Source of the DNA: Helicobacter felis ATCC 49179
Lineage (GTDB): Bacteria > Campylobacterota > Campylobacteria > Campylobacterales > Helicobacteraceae
Length of the DNA stretch: 64,000 bases
Assembly: GCF_000200595.1 (NCBI RefSeq)
Contig: NC_014810.2
Span: 692,311-756,310, forward strand
Direction: 5' to 3'
Shown: positions 38,045 through 50,653 of the stretch, piece after piece
Layout: the number at the start of each line of letters is the position of its first letter
How positions within the stretch are numbered: position 1 is the first letter of the stretch
Notes under the pieces: generated by a model
What the model was told of the DNA's origin: nothing
The model's database searches: none
The model's input: the letters and a program-made list of their open reading frames with translations, nothing else
Made by a program: the position numbers and the translations under genes

Positions 38045-40084
38045 TTAAAACTTTTTCTTGTTAGCGTCTTGCAAGATGTCTGAGGAAATGCGATCAATAT
38101 TATTGCTCACCTCTAAAGAGGTGTGCGCAATCTCTAAATTATGCGTAACATCTGCCTTAAAAGCGTCTAAAGTGGTGTTGATGTTTTCCACATTTTGCGC
38201 TTGGGCGCGGATAGATTCGCTGGTATCTCCAATACTTTGGGCTAAAACACCTATATTGCTCTCAATCTCACCTAAGGATTTTTGAGTGCGTTCTGCTAAT
38301 TTGCGCACTTCATCGGCCACCACCGCAAAGCCTCTGCCGTGCTCTCCCGCACGCGCTGCCTCAATGGCGGCATTGAGCGCGAGTAAGTTTGTCTGATCGG
38401 CAATGTTTTTAATGATTTCTACAATATGCTGGATATCCTGACCTTGCGCGATCATCGCCTCACTCTTCACACTAATCTCTTGAATACTGGCAGTGATTTC
38501 TGCGATAGACTGGGAAGTGGCGATCAGACTATGGTTTTGTTGATTGACGCTCTCTTTGAGTTGTCCCACACAATCTTTTAAATTCTTAGACTCGCCACTT
38601 AGAGCGCTAGCAAATTGTAAAGAGGTCTGCAACATTCTTTTAATCTCAACTCCTAGCGCATCTAGGGTGTATTCCATCTCTCCTGAAGGATGCGCAATAC
38701 CTTGCGAGAAATCCAAATCGCGGTAACGAGTAAATATTTCATTAATGCTTTGCATATGCATTCCGATACGCTCACGCAAAAAGCGAATCATCTCATTGAA
38801 AAACTGCTTGAGCTGGACAAGATCTGCACTAGCGGGTGTGCTATTAATTTCGCGACTAAAATCTCCCTGTTTAATAGATTGCACAACGGAAGAAACATTT
38901 TCCATGCATAGTAGATCTGCTTCGACATGCTCTTGAATCTTAAGAATATTTTCATTAATGGAGCGTTGCATGATCCCAATTTCATCGTAGCTTACAGCTG
39001 GTTTGACGACGATCTTTGTGTGCACATCTCGTTGATTGAGCAGATTAAAAAAGGCGTTCAATGTTTCAGAAAGATCTGTAATGGGTTGCCCGACAAAATG
39101 GCGCACCATTACTAGGACAATCCCAGTAAAGATGACAATGATGATAATTGAGGCGATGGAGATAATGGTGTAGACTTCACGAGAAATGCTATAGACATCT
39201 TCTTGGAGGATATAGCGTGCCATTATCCATTTAAAATCAGAGCTATCATTCTTAATATTTGTGCAAACTTTAAAGTTTTTTACGATTAAAAATACATCTT
39301 GTTTGGTGCGGATAGTGTGGTAATTTACCAATCCTGACTTGCCACTACGCACAAATTCTTGGAGTTCACGCGCGGTAGGATCTGGATTAGAATCAGCAAG
39401 AAAGTGTCCTTGCGCCTTGCGATCTATCTCTGCATCACCACTTGTCAAAAGTATTCCATCTTGTTGCAACATAAAAGTGTCTTTATTCTTGCGCCGCACA
39501 AGGACAAGAATATTCTTAATATCCAAGAAGATGCCAACTGCACCAACCAACTGCCCTTTTTTAGTTAAAGGAAGGACAATCTCAAATCCAAAATACTTGT
39601 TGTCTCCGATTTCTTCAAATGCAACAGGACTTTTATGGATGCTTCCATCTTTGAGGACACGATCGAGAGTTGGATCTTGCAGATCACCCTCCTTAAGTGT
39701 TTCCAAAGTGAAATTCTTTCTGTAAATAGTTGTTGTATCTTGAGGTGTAGCTAGGTATCTAACCCTAACGCGTTTAGTATCAGGACTCTCAGAGAAAAAT
39801 TTTTGGATTGATTGGGATAGCTTCTTTTCTTGTGTGGGCTGCGTGGGTTCGATTTCTGCTAGCGTTGCGCTAAATTTTTCAAACTGTACAAACAGACGAT
39901 TCACCACGCGCTGTATTCTTGCAGCGGACTCTGCAGTGCCTTCAGCAAGTTGGGATATAGAATGCTTCTTAACAGCTTCTTGGACTTTTGCACCGATGAT
40001 CCAACCTAAAACTCCGATAGAAATGGCAAGTGTAATACATACCGCTAATAAAATTTTAACGCCAATTTTGGCGCGTTTTAACAT
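38045..40084 (-). CDS. Methyl-accepting chemotaxis receptor with periplasmic dCache-like domain
   Basis: 679 residues: transmembrane helix about 9-29, a periplasmic domain of about 270 residues ([22 protein letters not shown] and [12 protein letters not shown] resemble double Cache sensors), second helix about 305-330, HAMP, and the receptor hairpin tip [22 protein letters not shown]. No C-terminal CheR/CheB pentapeptide. Size and layout resemble H. pylori TlpA/TlpC; ligand not inferable. Upstream are cheW, cheA and cheV on the same strand. Confidence 0.85.
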   Translation of the reverse strand: MLKRAKIGVKILLAVCITLAISIGVLGWIIGAKVQEAVKKHSISQLAEGTAESAARIQRVVNRLFVQFEKFSATLAEIEPTQPTQEKKLSQSIQKFFSESPDTKRVRVRYLATPQDTTTIYRKNFTLETLKEGDLQDPTLDRVLKDGSIHKSPVAFEEIGDNKYFGFEIVLPLTKKGQLVGAVGIFLDIKNILVLVRRKNKDTFMLQQDGILLTSGDAEIDRKAQGHFLADSNPDPTARELQEFVRSGKSGLVNYHTIRTKQDVFLIVKNFKVCTNIKNDSSDFKWIMARYILQEDVYSISREVYTIISIASIIIIVIFTGIVLVMVRHFVGQPITDLSETLNAFFNLLNQRDVHTKIVVKPAVSYDEIGIMQRSINENILKIQEHVEADLLCMENVSSVVQSIKQGDFSREINSTPASADLVQLKQFFNEMIRFLRERIGMHMQSINEIFTRYRDLDFSQGIAHPSGEMEYTLDALGVEIKRMLQTSLQFASALSGESKNLKDCVGQLKESVNQQNHSLIATSQSIAEITASIQEISVKSEAMIAQGQDIQHIVEIIKNIADQTNLLALNAAIEAARAGEHGRGFAVVADEVRKLAERTQKSLGEIESNIGVLAQSIGDTSESIRAQAQNVENINTTLDAFKADVTHNLEIAHTSLEVSNNIDRISSDILQDANKKKF

Positions 40085-40128
40085 GGCTATCTCCTAAAAT
40101 TAGATACTGCAAAAATAAAAGGAAGCTA

Positions 40129-40629
40129 TCAAAAATCCTTTTTAAGAATTTCTTCAACTTTAAGAATAGAGACGAGCTTGTCTTCGCGCTTACCGATTCC
40201 AAAAATGAGCTGATTATTTTCGACAAGAGTTTCAGGCACGGGATCGATGTCGGATTGTTTAATGCGGATCGCCTCAGTCAAGCGATCAATGTAAAAACCG
40301 GCGATTTGGTCATTATGGCGCACTACAAGATAGCGCATGTCTTTGTTTATCTTTTCAGGAGGCAGGCCAAATTTTAAACGCAGACTAATAAGGGGAAAAA
40401 CATTGCCTCGTAAATTAAACACTCCTAACACATAATTAGGAGTTTCAGGCACACGCGTGTAGCCGATAGGTTTGACAATCTCTAAAATGTTAAGAATAGG
40501 AATAGCGTATTCCTCACTCCCAATAATAAATCCAATGAATTGTAAAATCTCTTCAGTATCCTCAGTCTTGATCTCGTCTTTATTTTTCTGCTTGTCAAAG
40601 ATTTCTTTGAGGGCCATTGCATCTTTCAT
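40129..40629 (-). CDS. cheW: Chemotaxis coupling protein CheW
   Basis: 166 residues; two SH3-like subdomains with GSEEYAIPI, TPNYVLGVFNLRG and LRLKFGLP. Links receptors to CheA. Ortholog order is the same as H. pylori HP0391-HP0393. Confidence 0.93.
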   Translation of the reverse strand: MKDAMALKEIFDKQKNKDEIKTEDTEEILQFIGFIIGSEEYAIPILNILEIVKPIGYTRVPETPNYVLGVFNLRGNVFPLISLRLKFGLPPEKINKDMRYLVVRHNDQIAGFYIDRLTEAIRIKQSDIDPVPETLVENNQLIFGIGKREDKLVSILKVEEILKKDF

Positions 40630-40638
40630 GCTCTCTCC

Positions 40639-43032
40639 TTAGTTCTCTAATTTAATACTGCGTTTCACCACATTGGCCAAGTATTCCGGACTATAGGGCT
40701 TGGTAATGTATTCGCTCATCCCGCTTTCCACCCCACGGATACGATCGGTTTTTGTAACCCTAGAAGTTACCGCAATGAGTGGCAGATTTTTAAATTTATT
40801 ATACTTGCGCACTTCAGCTGCAAAAGCATAGCCATCCATTTTGGGCATTTCAATATCTACTAACACGGCATCGGGGATTTTGTCCGCATTTTTAACCATC
40901 TCTAAACCCTCTAGCCCATTAGTCGCCTCAATCACAGTAACTCCTAAAGGCTTTAAAGACTTGCGCATCATAGCCCGATCTGTGCTGCTATCATCGATGG
41001 CTAAGATGACATAATCACTAGGCGCATTTTTGGCATTGGAGCTATGCGCTTGGTCGATGAGATGATTCACATTCACCTTGACATTTTTAGCCATCTCCAT
41101 CATCGTGCCCACATCCACGATCAAAGTGATCTTGCCATCTCCACACACCGTAGCCCCAGCAATCCCCTTAGTGCTTTTAAGATAGTAACCTAAAGATTTA
41201 ATCACCACCTCTTCTTGCCCGATCAGGTAATCCACAATCACCCCGATTTTTTGATCAGCTAGTCCGATAATTACCACATAGACTTCTTTAGAGGCTTCCA
41301 AAATCGCATCCACCTTAAAGATGTCTGCTAGGCGTACTAAAGAGAGCACCTCATCGCGCAGGCGTAAAACACTCTTGCCATCCACGCTATAAATTTCATC
41401 TTGGCTAATGCGCACGGTCTCCAACACAGAAGAGAGAGGGATCGCGTAGTATTCCTCTTGCACGCCCACTAACAAGGCTTGGATAATGGCTAGAGTGAGA
41501 GGAATTTTGAGTTTTTGAGTGGTTTTGACCCCCACTTCAGATTCAAGCTCAATAATCCCATTGAGTTTTTCAATATTAGTTTTGACTACATCCATTCCCA
41601 CGCCTCGCCCAGAGACATTGCTCAAAGTCTTGGCCGTAGAGAAGCCGGGTTTAAAGATGATATTCAACGCCTCTTTATCTGTCATGGTAGCGGCATCTCT
41701 CTCAGTGATCACGCCTTTTTCAATGGCTTTTTCTTTCAGCTTCTCTGGATCGAGCCCCGCGCCATCATCAGTAATCTTAATCACGATGTGGTTGCCCTCA
41801 TTGTAAGCACTGAGTTCCACGCGCCCGGTTTCAGGTTTGCCTAGCATCTTGCGATCTTCAGGCTTTTCAATGCCGTGATCGCAGGAGTTGCGGATAATAT
41901 GAATCAGTGGATCGCCAATTTCTTCTACAATGGATTTATCTAGTTCGGTTTCTTCCCCATCGATGACTAAATCGATACTTTTACCCAGCTCACGGCTGAG
42001 ATCGCGCACCATGCGGGGGAATTTATTAAAGACTTTGCCGATGGGTTGCATGCGCGTTTTCATCACGGCAAGCTGTAAATCTGTGGTTACTGCTGAAATA
42101 GAAGACACCACTTGGTTTAATTCTTCTAAGAACTTTTCCCCATCGTAACGCTCCTCCACATCTCCATAAATACGAATCAGGCGGTTTTTACCTAGCACCA
42201 ACTCTCCGATGAGGTTCATCAGGTGATCCAAACGGCGCACATCCACGCGCACGGTCTGTTCCACACCCAAAGCCACAGATTTATCTTGTTCCTTACCCTT
42301 AGTGGATTTAGGGGCTGCGTTTTTGGGAGGGGCTTTGGGGGCTTCTTTAGGAGGGGGAGGGGGAGGATTTTTAGCAAGCTCCTCTTTTTTCTGCGCACGG
42401 CGTGCTTTGTCTGCCTCTTGACGGATTTTTAACAAGCGTTCGATTTCTTGTTCCACCTCTTGAGGACTCATGTTGGCGTAATCAACCTCTGGTTCGCTTG
42501 CTAGGGGGTTATCTGTGCTTGGAGTAGCGTCTGTAGGAGAGGTTGGGGTTTGTGTCTCTGGGGTGGGGGTAGATTCTTGATCGGTGTTTTCTTGGGGAGG
42601 AGGTGTTGCTTCTGGTGTGCTTGCTTCCGCGCCTTCAGGATTGCCCTGTGCGATGGCTTGCAATTCCTTAACAATGCCTGAAATATCCAAGCCCGCATTG
42701 GCATCTGATCCGGTATTGCGGATGGTAACCAGCAAGGTTTTCATCATATCCACCGAGCGCAAAACCACATCCATCACATCGGGGGTGATTTGTAGTTCGT
42801 TCTTGCGGGCGCGGTTGAGCACATCTTCCATATTGTGGGTTAAATGGGTGAGCGTATCTAGGTTAAGGAAAGAACTTGAACCCTTGATAGTGTGCGCCAC
42901 CCTAAAAATGCGATTGAGCAAATCCAAATCATGGGGTGTGTGCTCTAACTCTACCAAGTCTTGGTCAAGTTGCTCGTTCATTTCAAAGGCTTCTACTAAA
43001 AAATCCTCCATGATCTCGCGCATATCATCCAT
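40639..43032 (-). CDS. cheA: Chemotaxis histidine kinase CheA fused to a receiver domain (CheAY)
   Basis: 797 residues: HPt domain with phospho-histidine H47 (AHTIKGSSSF), a proline-rich linker (about 145-250), dimerisation helix pair, HATPase (HIIRNSCDHGIE, DDGAGLD, GRGVGMDVV), CheW-like domain, and a C-terminal receiver with DD/D residues (AIDDSSTD, VLVDIEMPKMDGY) and the conserved lysine in ITKPY. The fused receiver is typical of Helicobacter and may act as a phosphate sink. Ten bases separate it from cheW. Confidence 0.95.
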   Translation of the reverse strand: MDDMREIMEDFLVEAFEMNEQLDQDLVELEHTPHDLDLLNRIFRVAHTIKGSSSFLNLDTLTHLTHNMEDVLNRARKNELQITPDVMDVVLRSVDMMKTLLVTIRNTGSDANAGLDISGIVKELQAIAQGNPEGAEASTPEATPPPQENTDQESTPTPETQTPTSPTDATPSTDNPLASEPEVDYANMSPQEVEQEIERLLKIRQEADKARRAQKKEELAKNPPPPPPKEAPKAPPKNAAPKSTKGKEQDKSVALGVEQTVRVDVRRLDHLMNLIGELVLGKNRLIRIYGDVEERYDGEKFLEELNQVVSSISAVTTDLQLAVMKTRMQPIGKVFNKFPRMVRDLSRELGKSIDLVIDGEETELDKSIVEEIGDPLIHIIRNSCDHGIEKPEDRKMLGKPETGRVELSAYNEGNHIVIKITDDGAGLDPEKLKEKAIEKGVITERDAATMTDKEALNIIFKPGFSTAKTLSNVSGRGVGMDVVKTNIEKLNGIIELESEVGVKTTQKLKIPLTLAIIQALLVGVQEEYYAIPLSSVLETVRISQDEIYSVDGKSVLRLRDEVLSLVRLADIFKVDAILEASKEVYVVIIGLADQKIGVIVDYLIGQEEVVIKSLGYYLKSTKGIAGATVCGDGKITLIVDVGTMMEMAKNVKVNVNHLIDQAHSSNAKNAPSDYVILAIDDSSTDRAMMRKSLKPLGVTVIEATNGLEGLEMVKNADKIPDAVLVDIEMPKMDGYAFAAEVRKYNKFKNLPLIAVTSRVTKTDRIRGVESGMSEYITKPYSPEYLANVVKRSIKLEN

Positions 43033-43093
43033 ATAAGCACCTTTTCTTAAAATATATGATCGTACACCTGTAGCAAATTATACTTGATTTAGC

Positions 43094-44032
43094 TTATCCT
43101 AGAATTTTAGCTACTTCCTCAGCAAAACGATTGGCATCAAATTTCACCAAGTAGCCCCTCACCCCTAAATCTAAGGCCTTCTGTGCGCTGTAGTCATCAC
43201 AAATAGAAGAATTGAACAACACGGGAATATTGGCAAAACGCGCATCATCTTGAATTTTAGAATAAAAATTGTAGCCATCCATTTTGGGCATTTCCACATC
43301 GGATACGATGAGCTTGAGCACACGGCTTAAGTTTTCCCCATGCTGTTTATACAGCTGCTCTAACTTGGCTAATCCGTCCTCCCCATCTACGGCCTCCACC
43401 ACTTCAAAACCTAATTGCACTAAGGTATTTTTAATAATCTTGCGCGCTGCGCGGCTATCATCTAAAAATAACGCCGTGCCTTCAAATTTCTTAGCGTGTT
43501 GCTTTTTGAGAGTGTCTCTTGAGCTATGTTCAACATGTAACTCAAAATCGTTGAGCACACTCTCTAAGTCTAAAATCAAGAGGGTCTGATCCCCCTCAAT
43601 TTTAGTTGTACCCGTGATGCGATCCTTGCCCGCATTGCTATGTGCACTAAAAACAGCAGGCCTGACATCACTCCAACTAATGCGCCGAATACGCTTGGCC
43701 TCGTGCACAATAAAGCCCATCTTTACATTGCTAAACTCCGTGATCACCACGACTTTTTCCTCAATGCGCGCGCTATCTTCGACAATCCCTAACCAAATAG
43801 AAAGATCGATCAGAGGCATCACCACAGAGCGCAGATCAAAAACCCCTACGACATAATCTAAATGCGTGGGAAATTCAAAGATTTCAGGCATCATGATAAT
43901 CTCTTGCACTTTAGAGACATTGATTCCATAAATACCCTCGTAAGGCTGATCCCCCTGCAAGCCAAAAATGCGGAAATCTACCAATTCGATTTCGCCTAAA
44001 TTTAACGCTGTATCCAGACTTTGCTCGGTCAT
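43094..44032 (-). CDS. cheV: CheV coupling protein with receiver domain
   Basis: 312 residues: CheW-like domain (EGIYGINVSKVQEII, YVVGVFDLRSVVMPL) followed by a receiver (FLDDSRAARK, IVSDVEMPKMDGYNF). Corresponds to CheV3 of H. pylori (HP0393) by length and position. Helicobacter has CheV proteins in place of CheR/CheB adaptation. Confidence 0.93.
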   Translation of the reverse strand: MTEQSLDTALNLGEIELVDFRIFGLQGDQPYEGIYGINVSKVQEIIMMPEIFEFPTHLDYVVGVFDLRSVVMPLIDLSIWLGIVEDSARIEEKVVVITEFSNVKMGFIVHEAKRIRRISWSDVRPAVFSAHSNAGKDRITGTTKIEGDQTLLILDLESVLNDFELHVEHSSRDTLKKQHAKKFEGTALFLDDSRAARKIIKNTLVQLGFEVVEAVDGEDGLAKLEQLYKQHGENLSRVLKLIVSDVEMPKMDGYNFYSKIQDDARFANIPVLFNSSICDDYSAQKALDLGVRGYLVKFDANRFAEEVAKILG

Positions 44033-44076
44033 GCCATACCCTATAGTGTTCTTGGCTAAATTTTACCCTAATTTCG

Positions 44077-44835
44077 CTAGTTTTTAGACATGACCTTGAG
44101 AGTGGGGGCTAGGCGACTACAATAAAAACTAGGCAATCCCCAATAACATTCTTGCGTGTGTGGATTTTGGTAATACTCTCCAAGATGAAAATGCCCCTCA
44201 ATCACACCCCCCAAATCCGCACTATTTTTTTGCGCGTGCGCACGGTACAGGTTTAAACGCCTTTGGGCAAAATGTGCTAACTCTATTTGGTTGAACTCCA
44301 AAGTTTTAATGCGCTTGGCATCAATGCGTTTTTGTAGGGCAGGGTATAAACTAGAAAATGCCCGATCCAAATAGCCTAAAACATTCCCAAAACGCCTTAG
44401 TGAAGAGATATAGAACTCATACCCCCACCCCACAAAGAGATCGCCATGCGCTAGGGCAAAGAGGCGATTTTTCCAAAGAAAAAAGGCGGGTTGTTGTGCC
44501 CTAGAATAAACGCGCACGCGTTGGAAGAAAGGGAGGGCATGCAAGCCTAGATCGTGATTGCCCTCAAAGTAAAAAACCTCGCTCACATGGCTGAGGGTTT
44601 GGATTTTCTCTAAGATGACTTGATGGGGGCGCACACTGCTAGCCACCTTGCCCACTAGAATATGGAAGATATCCCCCATCAAAAACACTTGACTAGGGGG
44701 CTTGTCTAAGAGTTGATCTAGAAGGAGGGGAAAAGTGGAGCTATCTTGTTTGTGGTGCGCGTCCGCAATGAAGATCGCATCGCTAGATAGAGAGGGAAAA
44801 GAGGCACTCACCCTCCCCCCATAAATTGCAAGCAT
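44077..44835 (-). CDS. LpxH-like calcineurin-type phosphohydrolase
   Basis: 252 residues with the metallophosphatase motifs FIADAHH, GDIFH, GNHDLG, HGD and GHFHLG. Resembles UDP-2,3-diacylglucosamine hydrolase LpxH of lipid A synthesis, and H. pylori has an ortholog next to cheV (HP0394). Substrate not proven by sequence. Its start overlaps the thiS 3' end by 28 bases. Confidence 0.75.
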   Translation of the reverse strand: MLAIYGGRVSASFPSLSSDAIFIADAHHKQDSSTFPLLLDQLLDKPPSQVFLMGDIFHILVGKVASSVRPHQVILEKIQTLSHVSEVFYFEGNHDLGLHALPFFQRVRVYSRAQQPAFFLWKNRLFALAHGDLFVGWGYEFYISSLRRFGNVLGYLDRAFSSLYPALQKRIDAKRIKTLEFNQIELAHFAQRRLNLYRAHAQKNSADLGGVIEGHFHLGEYYQNPHTQECYWGLPSFYCSRLAPTLKVMSKN

Positions 44836-45008
44836 TCTAGGCGGTCGTTGTCTTGGAGCTGGGTATGCGCCCAGTCCTCCTTTTTAACCACCACGCTATT
44901 ACGCGCGATCGCACAGACTCGCCCATCAATGCCCAAAGTTTCTATAAGGGTTTGGACACTCAAAGCCTCGTCAAAATGTTTCAATTCCCCATTGATAATT
45001 AAGTGCAT
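44808..45008 (-). CDS. thiS: Sulfur-carrier protein ThiS
   Basis: 66 residues, ubiquitin-like fold, ends in GG(G), which becomes a thiocarboxylate donating sulfur to the thiazole ring of thiamine. INGE near the start and ALSVQTLIETL fit ThiS/MoaD-like proteins. No other thiamine gene is beside it. Confidence 0.75.
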   Translation of the reverse strand: MHLIINGELKHFDEALSVQTLIETLGIDGRVCAIARNSVVVKKEDWAHTQLQDNDRLECLQFMGGG

Positions 45009-45017
45009 GGTTTTCCT

Positions 45018-47812
<2,795 letters not shown>

Positions 47813-47945
47813 GGTCTTCCTGATGATTTTCGCCCTATTCTAACAAATGCCGGGTAAAAACTCTCTAAGAAAGCCAAATAAGGTCTTATATAGGGTTTTG
47901 CGGGGATTACATAAATGAGGGCTTGAAATCTTAGCTAAAACATGT

Positions 47946-47951
47946 TAGAAT
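47946..47951 (+). promoter_or_regulatory. -10 box of tRNA-Ala
   Basis: TAGAAT in TGTTAGAATGCGC, 10 bases before the tRNA 5' end. Confidence 0.55.
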
Positions 47952-47961
47952 GCGCACTTTT

Positions 47962-48038
47962 GGGGTGTTAGCTCAGTTTGGGAGAGCGCAACGCTGGCAG
48001 CGTTGAGGTCAGGGGTTCGATCCCCCTACACTCCACCA
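47962..48038 (+). tRNA. tRNA-Ala (anticodon GGC)
   Basis: 77 bases with encoded CCA. Acceptor GGGGTGT pairs ACACTCC (one G-T), D arm GCTC/GAGC, anticodon arm CAACG-CTGGCAG-CGTTG with anticodon GGC, T arm AGGGG-TTCGATC-CCCCT. Reads GCC and GCT alanine codons. Confidence 0.95.
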
Positions 48039-48135
48039 TTCCCCCGTCTCTTTTAAAAATCCCCCACTTTAAAATCAATTCGCTTAAAAGAATTTAGCTA
48101 AAGCTCTTATTTTTGTTAGATTTTAAGACAAACTC

Positions 48136-48164
48136 TTGACAAGTGCGCTGAGGTACGCTAGAAT
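48136..48164 (+). promoter_or_regulatory. Canonical -35/-10 promoter of the 7-bp-repeat porin
   Basis: TTGACA, 17 bases, TAGAAT; ends 34 bases before the ATG at 48199. Confidence 0.7.
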
Positions 48165-48198
48165 TTTAAGCCTATTTTCACTAAACAGAAAGGTTCGT

Positions 48199-49051
48199 AT
48201 GTCTCTTATAAGCCACAAGCCACAAGCCACAAGCCACAAGCCACAAGCGTAGCGTCTGCGCGCTCGCTCTAAGCACCACTCTTACACTTTTCTCTCTCAC
48301 CCCCTTAAGCGCAGAAGATAATGGCGTATTTATAGAGGGCGGTTTTCAGTATTCCAATTTTCAGTATGGTCAAAAAACACAGGGTGCAGGATTTGCAGAA
48401 GTGGCAAAACAATATGCAACTTTCTCTGGCAACCTCTTTGGTGCGGATATTCAAGTAGGTTACAAACAATTCTTTGGGGGAGGTAAGATTTTTGGTTTAC
48501 GCTATTATGGCTTTTTCAGCGGACAGGGGGGGAGTGGCTCGTATACAAGTCAGCCACTTTATACGACTGTTACAGTCAATCAGGCGGCTGCAAATTTATT
48601 CTATGGCGTGGGCGCAGATTTTCTCTATAATTTTTATGAAAACTCCGATCGCACTTATGGGGCTTTTGTCGGTGTAATGGTTGGAGGGAGCTCATGGCTG
48701 ATGGGTGAAGCTAAATACGATGGGCAATGCGCAATCACAGATAACAATGGCAACTGCCAAACTTTGAACGAAGCTTCTAAACAAGCCGTAGCGGGTTACA
48801 ACAATGTTGATGGGGCAAAAGCTACCTTTTCTCCCACCTATGTGCAGTTCTTATTTAGCATTGGCTTTAGAATGAACTTTACCAAACATCAAGGTTTTGA
48901 GTTTGGTGTGCGCATCCCCACCATTGATGACCCTTATGTCAAGCTTGAAGCAACCAAAAACATAGAAGGTTTTGCTAAGAAGGGCGACTATGGCATGCAA
49001 ACCCTCAGACGCACAGTGGGAGTCTTTGCTAACTATGTGATCAACTTCTAA
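48199..49051 (+). pseudogene. Hop/Hof-like porin, phase OFF through a 7-bp repeat tract
   Basis: ATG at 48199 (SD AAAGG) reads MSLISHKPQATSHKPQA and stops, because five copies of AGCCACA put the start out of frame with the rest. The downstream frame has a full signal peptide (SVCALALSTTLTLF, SLTPLSA, then EDNGVFIEGG) and continues to VIN-F at 49051. With four or seven repeats the frame would be restored (about 281 residues with four). Body motifs match the paralogs: VGYKQFFGGGKIFGLRYYG, NLFYGVGADFLYNFYEN, SPTYVQFLF, FGVRIPTIDDPY. An internal ATG at 48401 would make a piece without signal peptide. Typical barrel ending in F. Confidence 0.85.
48211..48248 (+). repeat. Heptanucleotide repeat (5 x AGCCACA plus AGC)
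   Basis: Five perfect 7-bp units, 12 bases after the porin ATG. A seven-base unit shifts the frame by one at each gain or loss. Confidence 0.95.
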
Positions 49052-49062
49052 ACCAACGCCCC

Positions 49063-49833
49063 CTAGTTTAGAGGGGGCAGATCTCTAAGAATGCTATCAA
49101 ATTCGTGTTTGTAACGCTGGGGGTTTTCGATCTCAAAATCCGCCACGCTTTTAAGAAATTTGTCAAAATTTTCATTGCGCTGGGCTAGTTTAGCTAGTGT
49201 TTGGTAGTCCAAATTTTCTTTTTCTTTAGCACTCAGTAAAACCGCGCTTTGCTCAATACGCTCTATGTCTAAGACAATCACCCCGATAAGCTCAAAGCTC
49301 ACTAGCTTAATGGGCAGGGTGTCAAACTTTTTAATAAAACTGCGCACATTGGGGGATTCAAAGTCTTTATAGGCAAAAGACACCCCCACCATGTCCGGGT
49401 AAATCCATTTATCCATACCCTTTTTAGACTTTTTACTCTCCTCATGGTAAATGGTTTTGGTATAAAGTCCCCATTGGTGGTAGGCGATGTAGCTTAAACG
49501 CGGGTGCAAATCCCGTTCTTTACAGACAGGCTCTTTGGGGGGTTGTTCTTTAGGAGCGGGTTTAGGCGTAAGCAAAGATGAATCTTTGAGGGCGATTAAA
49601 ACCTTTGGCTTGTCTTGCACTTTGATAAAGGGGAGTTTGTCGGGAATTTTTAAGGCCTCATAAATGGTTGCGCTACAGCTTTGTTCGGGGGTTTTACCAC
49701 CCCATTGAAACATGTGTTTGATCTTGCCTTGTTTGTACAACTCTTGCGCTCTGCCATAAATATGATTAGGACTAATGGGCTCGCCAATGATTTTAAGCAC
49801 CTCTACCACAATATCTATATCTGTCTGTTTCAT
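49063..49833 (-). CDS. HrgA-like protein with HARE-type winged helix
   Basis: 256 residues. N-terminal 75 residues (LKIIGEPISPNHIYGRAQEL, CSATIYEAL) look like the HARE-HTH winged helix found on restriction-modification and chromatin proteins; after a proline-rich linker (about 88-100) the C-terminal part (LHPRLSYIAYHQWGLYTKTIYHE, KKGMDKWIYPDMVGVSF) resembles the nuclease-like half of HrgA, which in H. pylori replaces a restriction gene in some strains. PD-(D/E)XK-type chemistry is inference. No methyltransferase is adjacent; panC follows one base upstream, perhaps in one transcript. Confidence 0.7.
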   Translation of the reverse strand: MKQTDIDIVVEVLKIIGEPISPNHIYGRAQELYKQGKIKHMFQWGGKTPEQSCSATIYEALKIPDKLPFIKVQDKPKVLIALKDSSLLTPKPAPKEQPPKEPVCKERDLHPRLSYIAYHQWGLYTKTIYHEESKKSKKGMDKWIYPDMVGVSFAYKDFESPNVRSFIKKFDTLPIKLVSFELIGVIVLDIERIEQSAVLLSAKEKENLDYQTLAKLAQRNENFDKFLKSVADFEIENPQRYKHEFDSILRDLPPLN

Positions 49834-49834
49834 C

Positions 49835-50653
49835 TCACACCCACAAATTATCTAATAAGCGCACCCGTCCCACTTGCACCGCAGCCAAGATCAAAGTTTG
49901 ATTAGCTTCAATTTGACTTAAAGGGACTAACTGGCGATCGCACACACTCAAATAATGCACCTTGAGCCCTTGCAACACTTCTAAGCCTAAATTTATGAGT
50001 TTCGCGCTATCGCGCTCTCCTCGTGCGATCGCCTTTTGTATGGTGTTTAAGGCTTGGGGAAGTTTGAGCGCGCTTACTCGCTCCTCAGAGCTTAAATACA
50101 CATTGCGCGAACTTAGGGCTAAACCATCATGATCGCGCACGATGGGGCAGGGCATAATCTCTATATCTAAAAAGAGATCGGCGACCATGCGTTGGATGAT
50201 GAGGAGTTGTTGGGCATCTTTTTGCCCAAAATACGCCCGTTTAGGGCGCACGAGATTAAAGAGTTTGAGCACCACCTGCAACACCCCATCAAAATGCTTA
50301 GGGCGCATATCTGCCTCAAAGCCTAACAGAGAGGCGGGAGGTTGGAGGGTGATTCTCTCTGGCACACCAAAGGGGTAAATTTGTGCGGAGTCTGGAGTAA
50401 AGAGCACATCTACGCCCAAACTCTCGCAAAGCTTTAAATCTGCTTGCAGAGTTCTAGGGTAGGCTTGGTAATCCTCATTGGGGCCAAACTGGGTCGGATT
50501 GACAAAGATAGACACCACCACCACATCATTTTGCGCTCTGGCTTGCTCAATCAAGCTAGCATGCCCGGGGTGCAGTGCGCCCATCGTAGGCACAAAGCCG
50601 ATTTTTTGCCCCCAAAAGGAGGCAAGTTGGCTAGCCTTAGTGCATACTTGCAT
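49835..50653 (-). CDS. panC: Pantothenate synthetase
   Basis: 272 residues: PTMGALHPGHASLIEQA, VSIFVNPTQFGPNEDY and AYFGQKDAQQL, the ATP- and pantoate-binding motifs. Joins pantoate and beta-alanine. Its start overlaps the pyrF 3' end by 17 bases. Order panC-pyrF matches H. pylori HP0006-HP0005. Confidence 0.96.
   Translation of the reverse strand: MQVCTKASQLASFWGQKIGFVPTMGALHPGHASLIEQARAQNDVVVVSIFVNPTQFGPNEDYQAYPRTLQADLKLCESLGVDVLFTPDSAQIYPFGVPERITLQPPASLLGFEADMRPKHFDGVLQVVLKLFNLVRPKRAYFGQKDAQQLLIIQRMVADLFLDIEIMPCPIVRDHDGLALSSRNVYLSSEERVSALKLPQALNTIQKAIARGERDSAKLINLGLEVLQGLKVHYLSVCDRQLVPLSQIEANQTLILAAVQVGRVRLLDNLWV

Noticed and set aside
48211-48248. Short tandem repeats as a possible CRISPR array
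   Set aside because: The units are 7 bp, directly adjacent without spacers, and lie inside a coding start; they are a slippage tract.
48401-49051. Porin annotated from the internal ATG at 48401
   Set aside because: That start would remove the signal peptide and first strands; the real start is at 48199, out of frame because of the repeat.
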